In this document: positions 9,337-17,563 of the stretch, piece after piece
Position numbering within the stretch: position 1 is the first letter of the stretch
Layout: the number at the start of each line of letters is the position of its first letter
From: a virus
Length of the DNA: 26,552 bases
Direction: 5' to 3' (one strand)
Virus record (IMG/VR): IMGVR_UViG_3300021379_000903
Coordinates: 1-26,552 of that record
Notes under the pieces: generated by a model
Told to the model about the DNA's origin: nothing
The model's input: the letters and a program-made list of their open reading frames with translations, nothing else
Databases searched by the model: none
Program-made: the position numbers and the translations under genes

Positions 9337-12300
9337 ATGGCATACGTAGTATTACAATTTTCGGCAACAACTTACTTTAGTGCATGGGGCGCAGGACAAG
9401 ATAATGGTTCTAGCACACAAAACGTAGTATATGATAACGCGCAGCAATCGGGCACGGCCCTACAGGTGGGTGATGCTGTTTTTTATGAGGATGGTAGTAA
9501 CTTAGGCAATCCTTCTACAACACCAGTTCAGGATGGTTTCTATTTGTGCCAAGTGCAAGGCACACCCAACACAGTAGTGCAGATAACATCCGCGGATGTT
9601 TCTTCTATAATAGACCAGAGTAATGCCACGACTACAACAACTACAACAAGTACAACGACAACGTCGACTACGACTGAAGCCCCGGCTATTGAATGGAACG
9701 ACAGTTCAACTTTTAATACGTCTTCGGCGGCCACTACTTTAACGAGGTCTTTTACAATAACTAATAATAGTACTAACTTTACCCAAGGTGATATTGTTGG
9801 CTTACCTAACTGGATAACTGTAACCTCTCTATCAACTACAACACAGGGTGGTACTATTGAGTTTTCTATATTGGAAAACACTACAGTCACTCCAAGGGAT
9901 GCTACTATTGAGTTAGAACACCCTGGAGTAAATGGCGTAAAAACAGATCCTGACATTACTATCAACCAGGCGGCAGGCGACGCGGTGCCTACCGCTCCGG
10001 ACTTTAGTAAAATAGTTCAATATACCACAGTAGGTGGAACTGCACAGTTTACTCTTGATTTTTCTAATGCGTCTGGTTGGACTAACGTAGGAGGCAGCTC
10101 GGTACAAGATGCTGAGTCTTCTTTCGCGAACGATGATTTAAAGATTCAGATTATTGAGATTCCAGGTAACATCGAGATCTATGATAACGCTGCATCAGGG
10201 ACACAGTTAACACAAGTAGCAAACCCTCCGTATGAATTAATTAATCAAGGCGGTGCGCCTACTCTACTTATTTCCAGTACGAGTTGGACTGGTACGGTGG
10301 TGTGGGACTATCAAGTAGAAGACGCTGCTGGTAATACAGTAACAGGTGAGATTGAAGTTACTATACAGGAACCTGCTAACCAGGCACCTGACGCAACAGA
10401 CGCTATTATTACACCTTTTGTAAACGATAGTACAGGTATATTAAAATATTTCAGTAGAGCTGCAACGGACGACGGAGTTGGCGGCGGCAGCACGACGTTT
10501 GAATGGTGGGATAATGATAATCAAACGACTAAAACGCTAGCACAATTAAATAATACTATTTTACAATATGGGCAAGTAAGTTTGGCATCCGGTGAGTCTT
10601 GGATTTATACACCTGATGCATCAAGTGTTAGACAATTTGGAGACCCTACTCTTACAGAGACGTTTTACTTTAAAGCAACAGATCAAGACGGTAATGGTCT
10701 ATCCGATGCTGGTAGTATTGGTACGGTCCAAATAGTTATGTTGTCACCTGGTAATGAGCGACCAGAATTTACGGTTACTTCTGGCTCGGACACGATGGCA
10801 CAATATACTCAATTGAGTCAAACTATTACAGCATCAGATCTAGACGGAGATCCATTAACCTTTTCTATATTACAGGCTCCAGCAGAGGGCGAGTTAACCC
10901 TTGTTAACCCTCAATCAAATGAGGTGACTTGGAACTATAACGCGAATGGAGCTGCTGGAACAGTTACGTTCCAACTACAAGTTACGGATTCAAAGAACGA
11001 GAGTGCTCTTACACCGTTTACGATGACAATCAACGTGACAGCGTCGAGCGCTGTGTTAGTTAATGCATCTCAGTTTCAAGCTAACTCCAATGACGCATGT
11101 GCTGCTACAAAAGACCAACCAAAATATTTAGATACTGCGCAAGCTCAAAGCGTAGATCAGCTAGAGGTAGGTGATATAATTTACCAAGATACAGACTTTA
11201 ACACTCCGTTAGCCAGTACAAACCAAGCTACTAGATGGGTTGCGGTGGTGCAACCTTCTAACCCTACAGTTTCAAGAGCAATTGAAATAGACAGCGATGG
11301 TAGGATTGTGAGTATCGTTGAGTGTCAAGTTTCTTTAGGAAATGCTTGGCCTATTATTGTAAGCTACGACGAGGATGTTATTGATTTATGTCAGGGCAGC
11401 GCAGAGTACAGCTATCAAGAAGTTTATCAGAATATAAGTCAAAATGCAACACTGGCAGATGTCGTTACGGCTGGCGGTCAACTATTTAATGATATAGTCG
11501 TAGCAAACATATACCTTAGTAACACAGCTCCTAGTGAGTTTACAGTACCATCGGGTTACTACAATGATACTACATCTAGTGCGGACGGTGAGTATTATGA
11601 GTTTCAACAAGGTAGTTGGATCGCTGGTACTAACACAAACAGTTCGAACTCATGTCCAGTTGAAATAAATTATCAGACATACAATGTTGGTGTATACTAT
11701 AATAACGTAGATAGAGACAGCATAGATAATATCTGTTTAGCTAATAGTTCTGATTTAATTTTTACTAAACTCTATTTTAGAGGTAATATATTAGATAACA
11801 TTAGTCAATTATCCGAAGAAGACAAGCTACAGTATTTGTTACAGAATAACCTAGTGATATTTACATCACAAGAGGGTGCAGATGCGGTGGACTATGACTT
11901 AACATGGGACAACACAGTATTCTTAAGCTCTACATTAAACGGTAGTACTTATAGTTTACCTGCCCAAAGAAAGTTTGCGATTTGGGAAAACTATAACTCA
12001 AGCGGCTACTCTGGTAATTTCACTTGGAAAGGCACAGATAGTTCTGGTTTTGTTTTGAGGAACGGTGGAGACAACAGCACAGTTTTAGCGGAATGTTCAT
12101 TATATCCTGCTGGCGCTGGAAGACCTGCTGCAAACTCTATATACTGTCAAGGTTTAGAGAATAACGCTTGTACATCAGTCGACGGAGTTGCTACATCCCG
12201 TGAAAATGTATTCTATGCTTTCTTATCATGTGTAGCTAGATTTGAGGATGGTAGTCCTTACTGGAATCTATATGTAGTTGATGGTTTACATAAAGATGAG

Positions 12301-15300
12301 ATTAATGCATCTTCATATATTGAACAGCTAGTAGAAGAGATTGGTGTTGGTGCTACTCTAGGCGGCCAGTCCATGTTAGAGTGTGTAACTCTGCAGCATA
12401 AAGTTTTAGCCGTTAATATTGATGACGCTCAAGATATTTTAAATAGCCTAGACCAATACTCTGCGACAGGTGCAATTAGACCTGTACAAATTAACGCAGT
12501 AGATCTAGGACTTACTTCTAATGCCACGATCAGATATGGATATGCTGATTGCGCAGCATGTATAATGGACACCGGCTCTTTTAGTAGTTTTACACTGGCA
12601 ACAGTAGATGATGCTGAAATTATTAACACTTCAATACCTAACTTTGATTTAGAGAAGAACTATGAGTTAGATGATGTGTCAAAGCCTCTATTAAGAACCA
12701 ATCCTAAACTATCAACAAACGCTAAGCTTGTTGTTAACAGTGCTGGTGAAATGTATCTAGAAGCAATCGAGGCGAGTAAAGAACTTGCTTCAGTAGAGTA
12801 TAAAAAATGGCCTATCAACAAAGAAGGTCAATGGTCTTATGACTTGCATAAATTCTTTAAGAATACAAAGACTCCATCTGATTTAATATACCAAGCGAAA
12901 GAGTCATACTCTAATTTTGCGGTACAAGAGACTTTTGAAAATCAAATAGAAGAAGATTACCACTACGGTACAGTCTATAACTATTCTAAAATATACAACG
13001 AGGATTTTAGAATGTTAGCACCTATTTGGTTAGACAAAAATATACCTAGTAAGTTTGTTATCTTTAGAGTTAAAGATCCAGTAGGTACTTTAGATTTTGA
13101 TACTAGATCTAACCTAGATAATATTAAAGAGGTGTTAAAGAATTCTGAGATTATTAAAACCTATGATTTAAGTAGAAAATCTGCTCTAGGTACATATCTT
13201 AGAAACCATATACAGTCCGAGTCTTTCCCGAAGACGCCTATCACTATGAACTTTGATAAGACTCAAAGATCTTCATTCAATGGAATAGATTTAGACAAGG
13301 GTGGATTCTCTAGTAAAGGTGAATATTTAGACAATGATTTAATTAGACAGGATAGCACTTTAATTTCAGCTAACGAATTAATAACTTCAGGTTTTGAAAG
13401 AAATAAATTAGCATGTGCTAATCTAATTAACCTAGAGTTCTTGTTTGATGATGATTCAGCTTCTGACTATTCTATTAATAGATATTTTGGACTATATGTA
13501 AATGATATTGATTCGGGTTATGGTACACTTGAATCAGCAGCAGGCGGCAGACTAAAGTTTAAAACTTTAAACTCTTATATTAACTCTGAGTCTAGCTCTG
13601 CTATCCCGCCATATAAACTTATCTCGGAGAGTCCTATATTAGGCTACGCGGCGACATCAGATAAATTTTACAGAATATCTCCTAAAGTCTTATACAACGT
13701 CGATGATTTAGAGGTTAATGTAGAAGATTCAAATAATTCTATTGCGTCAGAGATAAGACTAGCTGAAACTGGTAATTCAGTAGATATAAAAGTTAATGAT
13801 GATGCGGGTAGTGACTTTGTGAAAGTAACTGTGATTGATACTCCAGCGGTAAATGACGGATTTGCAATCTTCCCTTCTAAGGAACAAACATATAGAATTA
13901 AGTTTACAAGACTAGTTCCACAGCAACAAGTAGGGCAAGAGGGTTGGAACTTTACTATAGTTAACCCAGCAGACGGCAACCTGTTAGAGTTTGGTCCAAT
14001 ATACGTTACACAAAATGGCATACAAGGAGTTGCTAACTACATTAAAGATAAGATTGGAGCTTCAAATGGATTTGGCCAACCCCTATATCCTGAGTTAAAT
14101 GAAAACCTAGAGGTTGAAGTCGAGTCCGATAGATCTATTATACTTGCTGAGAAGAGAGCATCTTTAAAACCGCTACAACCAGATTTTGTACCTGTAAGTG
14201 CTGTTACAAGTTCTATTGTAAGAGTTGAAGAGTTACAGGTGCCTTATGACATTGATAATAATACATTCTTTGCACTAGAAGATCTACCAGCAGGTGGATT
14301 TGGTGGTGTGAACTTCTCTAACCATGGTACAATCCCACAGATTACTAGCGCTATTGTAAAGTCTATTAACTCGGTAGACAATGGATTTACTGCGCTATCT
14401 TATGACGGAGCAGACCACTTCTATATTAAAACAGATGTACAAGGATATAGATTACTTTCTGCTGGTGTTGCAGTTCCTAACAATAATGCAAATCAGTGGA
14501 TTAGTGTAGATGATAACAATCTAGATATAAACAACGAACTAAGACTAGATATTAACTCTAACTCTGGTAATACAATTAACAATAGTAGTATTTACTATTT
14601 TAGTGGTGGTAACCAACAGGGTAAATCAGTCCTAGTTACTTTAGACTCTGTTGCTGATATTAATATTAACGATTCTATTAATACAAAAGCAAGAGGCGTC
14701 TACAACAAGGTTATTGATATTGTTGACGATATTGAAAGACTGCCTCTACAGTATAAAAAAGTTATTCTAGAGAAAACAAACACAATTGAGTCAGGTGAAG
14801 TAAAAACTTACGCGGATAACCTAGTTAAGTTAGGTTTATTCTCAGCGTTCGATATTCACGATATGAACTTTGACTTTTATGACACTGCAAACTCTAATCT
14901 AAAAGAGTTAGTCTACGAAACTCCTGCTAATATAGCATACGAGCCTGAGCTAGATGACTCAAACGACATATACCCATTCGGAGATAAAGATAACACTGAG
15001 TATACGATTGACCCTGTTTCTTACTTTAGCGGGTTAAATGATATTTTATTAGAGGAACAATCTGATGAGTTTGATGAAAATCAAATTACTAGTGAGTTTG
15101 ATAGACTACAAGAGAACTATCTAAAAGAATATGCTATTAGATCTAGAGTAGTGCCTTCGATTAATAAGTGGGTGTTGAAAGACAGTTTAACTGTTAGAGA
15201 ACAACCTTATTATCTAAATGTAAATGAGGCTTTTGGTAGATCTAACTTTGCGCCAGATCTTACTGCTAATGGTAGAAATAGATTAGGGATGACTCACGAA

Positions 15301-17559
15301 TGGTTCTATATTAATAACCTACCTGCTTATTTCAAGCAGAACGTGGGAAGTGATAATAATCCAGTTTATAGATTAAATGATTCATTTAGTTATATTAACT
15401 TTATGGATGGTTTTGAAATTACACCATCTTTATTTAAAGATACAAACTATGATTATTTTGATAGATTCTTTGTAACTGAAGGCTTTGAAATAAAGGGTGA
15501 TAATAACTATAAGACTTTTGTTAAAACAAATAGACAAAAGAAATATACTAAAGTAGATGGTGGAAACAATACTGGTTTTGCTAACACTATATTTAAAGGC
15601 TTAAAGTTTACTTTTAAAAATAGAAAAGAATTTAGTGCTGATAACCCAGTAGATTTCATTAAATCAGCTGAGTTTAACGGTTACAAGTTTAGTACTCTAC
15701 TTAATGTGAAAGTTGCACAAGAGTCTAATGGTATTGAATATGAGATAATACAAAATAAAAAATTCAAATTTGTAGTCTTCTTAATTACACTATCTTTAGA
15801 TGATTTATGGGCAGATGGCACTGTAAACAGAAAACTTTTATATGAGTTAAACCATTCTCTGGTATGGAAGCAAGAGGATTTAACATTCGATTACTCAGAT
15901 ATTAAAGTAGATGGAGCCTTAGATTTATATAATGCTAACTTGACTAACAGTAGTGCTGATGACTATTTAGTTATCAAGGGTTACGAACACGCTGACGGAT
16001 CTTTACCTCAGTTCTTAGAGCAAATCAATAAGGATGAAGACTCTGCTTTTGGCAATATTTTGGTTAAAATGTTAACCCCATTTGGTGAGCTGATTTTAAA
16101 ATTAAAGATAGCTAGACTAGACGGTCAAGATACTCTAGTTCTATCTGAGCCACCAACAGATATAAACGATAACCCTGTTGATTTACAGAACATTCCAGTA
16201 TATTTACAAAGCCAAGCAGAATACACTTACGAAAGAGGTGGTATCAATGCGTATAAGTCTATACTAGATGCTTTAGCTGCGAAAGATGTTAGTGAGATGT
16301 TATTAAGAAATCCTAGCAATGTTAAGTTTACAACAGTAGAAAACAACGGTGCTCTATCTGATAACAAGTTTGTGGTTACAATGGAAGACGGTACCGAGGT
16401 TATTAAAGAGTCCTATGTTGTAACTATTCCAGATACTGATAAGCCTGAGTCGTTTAAACTGTTTACTGGTAACATTGGCTATAACCTAGATGATGGATTT
16501 ACATACTATCCGTTCTTAATCAGACAAAATGGAAACTACACGGTAGATACTAGACCTGTTGTAACTTTTACAGATATTTACTCACACATGAAGACAAATA
16601 CTTTACAGAGTACAGTCGACACAACAGAGATATTGTTAGAAGAACAAATGTACAAACACTCGCTAACTGATATTGATGAGATTAACCTAGCTAAAGATTA
16701 CTATAAGAGGTATAATAGATGTGGAGTTGCATTCAACTTAGGCTTTATTTACGATGGCGGAACTCATGATTCGGCATGGGGTTATATTAGAAACCACTTC
16801 TACAGAAAAGTGAATGAGTTTAACGCAGCCTCTGTAACTAAACTATCTACATCTACAGATAAATTACCACTGTACCCACTAATCGGTGAGGTTGCTATCG
16901 ACAAGAAAGACGTACATGTATTTAAGTCTTCTTGGGATAAAAACTACTACACGAGATCTTTATCTGGCGGGGGTATCGAACAGGTGCCTGGTACATTTGA
17001 GACCAAGGAAGAAAGGTCTTATCTTGCGTCTACTATAATGAAGGTTAAAGATAGTTATACTCTATTAGAGTTTACTCAACAAGTGGTTGAATCTGAAGAA
17101 GAACAAGATCAAATACTAATAGATGATAACTCTGAGAATGATTTAGTTATATTTGAAGGAGATGACAGAATAGTTATTGATTTTTACATTACTAAAAAAA
17201 TCAACACACAACTATCGACAGATGGTGTGTTTAATGCAATTCAACAATATGTTGCTGTAGCAGACTCTGCAGAAGACAAGACTACTCTATTAGATGACGC
17301 TCAACTTTATATTGAAGAGAACTTAGTTAACCTGTTTAGCTTAAATCAAATTAAGCTGTTTACAAGAAGAACTAAAGGCGAGAGTTCAGCATTAGAAAGT
17401 GTTGCTACTATTGACGCATTAGACGATGGTGGGTATACACAAGATCAGAACTTTACTTTTAAGGCGCATGAACAAAAGCCCCTTAATTTTAGATTGATAT
17501 ATAATAAAAGATTAGGTTACTCTTATAGAATAAGACCTATGATAAAAATAACATCATAA
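9337..17559 (+). CDS. Giant modular virion adhesin/structural protein (BACON, cadherin-like and conserved C-terminal scaffold)
   Basis: A 2740-aa protein, the largest in the window. Residues 1-96 are a small module ending DGFYLC. Residues 98-113 are a pure Thr/Ser linker followed by EAP. Residues about 117-214 match the BACON domain pattern: PNWITVTS, GGTIEFSILENTTVTPRDATI and a terminal DITINQAAG. Residues 348-568 contain Ig/cadherin-like repeats (NQAPDATD; NERPEFTVTSGSD ... ASDLDGDPLTFSI). Residues 574-776 contain Cys-bounded small modules. From about residue 1100 to the end, roughly 1640 residues with AT-rich, AGA-dominated codons resemble a conserved virion scaffold (DYHYGTVYNYSKIYNEDFR). 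I infer a host-recognition or adhesion front fused to a tail or baseplate scaffold. The BACON domain is known from Bacteroidetes proteins, where carbohydrate binding has been proposed for it. No enzyme motif was seen. Confidence 0.78.
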   Translation: MAYVVLQFSATTYFSAWGAGQDNGSSTQNVVYDNAQQSGTALQVGDAVFYEDGSNLGNPSTTPVQDGFYLCQVQGTPNTVVQITSADVSSIIDQSNATTTTTTTSTTTTSTTTEAPAIEWNDSSTFNTSSAATTLTRSFTITNNSTNFTQGDIVGLPNWITVTSLSTTTQGGTIEFSILENTTVTPRDATIELEHPGVNGVKTDPDITINQAAGDAVPTAPDFSKIVQYTTVGGTAQFTLDFSNASGWTNVGGSSVQDAESSFANDDLKIQIIEIPGNIEIYDNAASGTQLTQVANPPYELINQGGAPTLLISSTSWTGTVVWDYQVEDAAGNTVTGEIEVTIQEPANQAPDATDAIITPFVNDSTGILKYFSRAATDDGVGGGSTTFEWWDNDNQTTKTLAQLNNTILQYGQVSLASGESWIYTPDASSVRQFGDPTLTETFYFKATDQDGNGLSDAGSIGTVQIVMLSPGNERPEFTVTSGSDTMAQYTQLSQTITASDLDGDPLTFSILQAPAEGELTLVNPQSNEVTWNYNANGAAGTVTFQLQVTDSKNESALTPFTMTINVTASSAVLVNASQFQANSNDACAATKDQPKYLDTAQAQSVDQLEVGDIIYQDTDFNTPLASTNQATRWVAVVQPSNPTVSRAIEIDSDGRIVSIVECQVSLGNAWPIIVSYDEDVIDLCQGSAEYSYQEVYQNISQNATLADVVTAGGQLFNDIVVANIYLSNTAPSEFTVPSGYYNDTTSSADGEYYEFQQGSWIAGTNTNSSNSCPVEINYQTYNVGVYYNNVDRDSIDNICLANSSDLIFTKLYFRGNILDNISQLSEEDKLQYLLQNNLVIFTSQEGADAVDYDLTWDNTVFLSSTLNGSTYSLPAQRKFAIWENYNSSGYSGNFTWKGTDSSGFVLRNGGDNSTVLAECSLYPAGAGRPAANSIYCQGLENNACTSVDGVATSRENVFYAFLSCVARFEDGSPYWNLYVVDGLHKDEINASSYIEQLVEEIGVGATLGGQSMLECVTLQHKVLAVNIDDAQDILNSLDQYSATGAIRPVQINAVDLGLTSNATIRYGYADCAACIMDTGSFSSFTLATVDDAEIINTSIPNFDLEKNYELDDVSKPLLRTNPKLSTNAKLVVNSAGEMYLEAIEASKELASVEYKKWPINKEGQWSYDLHKFFKNTKTPSDLIYQAKESYSNFAVQETFENQIEEDYHYGTVYNYSKIYNEDFRMLAPIWLDKNIPSKFVIFRVKDPVGTLDFDTRSNLDNIKEVLKNSEIIKTYDLSRKSALGTYLRNHIQSESFPKTPITMNFDKTQRSSFNGIDLDKGGFSSKGEYLDNDLIRQDSTLISANELITSGFERNKLACANLINLEFLFDDDSASDYSINRYFGLYVNDIDSGYGTLESAAGGRLKFKTLNSYINSESSSAIPPYKLISESPILGYAATSDKFYRISPKVLYNVDDLEVNVEDSNNSIASEIRLAETGNSVDIKVNDDAGSDFVKVTVIDTPAVNDGFAIFPSKEQTYRIKFTRLVPQQQVGQEGWNFTIVNPADGNLLEFGPIYVTQNGIQGVANYIKDKIGASNGFGQPLYPELNENLEVEVESDRSIILAEKRASLKPLQPDFVPVSAVTSSIVRVEELQVPYDIDNNTFFALEDLPAGGFGGVNFSNHGTIPQITSAIVKSINSVDNGFTALSYDGADHFYIKTDVQGYRLLSAGVAVPNNNANQWISVDDNNLDINNELRLDINSNSGNTINNSSIYYFSGGNQQGKSVLVTLDSVADININDSINTKARGVYNKVIDIVDDIERLPLQYKKVILEKTNTIESGEVKTYADNLVKLGLFSAFDIHDMNFDFYDTANSNLKELVYETPANIAYEPELDDSNDIYPFGDKDNTEYTIDPVSYFSGLNDILLEEQSDEFDENQITSEFDRLQENYLKEYAIRSRVVPSINKWVLKDSLTVREQPYYLNVNEAFGRSNFAPDLTANGRNRLGMTHEWFYINNLPAYFKQNVGSDNNPVYRLNDSFSYINFMDGFEITPSLFKDTNYDYFDRFFVTEGFEIKGDNNYKTFVKTNRQKKYTKVDGGNNTGFANTIFKGLKFTFKNRKEFSADNPVDFIKSAEFNGYKFSTLLNVKVAQESNGIEYEIIQNKKFKFVVFLITLSLDDLWADGTVNRKLLYELNHSLVWKQEDLTFDYSDIKVDGALDLYNANLTNSSADDYLVIKGYEHADGSLPQFLEQINKDEDSAFGNILVKMLTPFGELILKLKIARLDGQDTLVLSEPPTDINDNPVDLQNIPVYLQSQAEYTYERGGINAYKSILDALAAKDVSEMLLRNPSNVKFTTVENNGALSDNKFVVTMEDGTEVIKESYVVTIPDTDKPESFKLFTGNIGYNLDDGFTYYPFLIRQNGNYTVDTRPVVTFTDIYSHMKTNTLQSTVDTTEILLEEQMYKHSLTDIDEINLAKDYYKRYNRCGVAFNLGFIYDGGTHDSAWGYIRNHFYRKVNEFNAASVTKLSTSTDKLPLYPLIGEVAIDKKDVHVFKSSWDKNYYTRSLSGGGIEQVPGTFETKEERSYLASTIMKVKDSYTLLEFTQQVVESEEEQDQILIDDNSENDLVIFEGDDRIVIDFYITKKINTQLSTDGVFNAIQQYVAVADSAEDKTTLLDDAQLYIEENLVNLFSLNQIKLFTRRTKGESSALESVATIDALDDGGYTQDQNFTFKAHEQKPLNFRLIYNKRLGYSYRIRPMIKITS
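9628..9675 (+). repeat. ACN triplet repeat coding a Thr/Ser linker
   Basis: Sixteen codons of ACN/AGT/TCG type encode TTTTTTTSTTTTSTTT (residues 98-113 of the giant protein), followed by GAAGCCCCG (EAP). The DNA is a degenerate ACA/ACG/ACT repeat. A closely similar tract lies at 18473-18550 in another gene, so the two could recombine. Confidence 0.85.
9685..9978 (+). other. BACON-type domain within the giant protein
   Basis: Residues about 117-214. The strand pattern FTITNNST ... LPNWITVTS ... GGTIEFSILENTTVTPRDATI ... DITINQAAG has the hallmark W-x-x-V, the N-x-T ... R-x-A-x-I core and the closing I-x-Q-A-x-G of BACON (Bacteroidetes-associated, often N-terminal) domains. It lies directly after the Thr linker, at the position expected for a swappable ligand-binding module. 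Assigned by eye from motif order only. Confidence 0.65.
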
Positions 17560-17563
17560 GAAG

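Noticed and set aside
9540-9965. Minus-strand open frame with a Val/Asp-rich product opposite the Thr linker
   Set aside because: It is the antisense shadow of the ACN repeat (ACN read backwards gives Val-type codons) and lies wholly within the giant gene. It has no leader or plausible domain.
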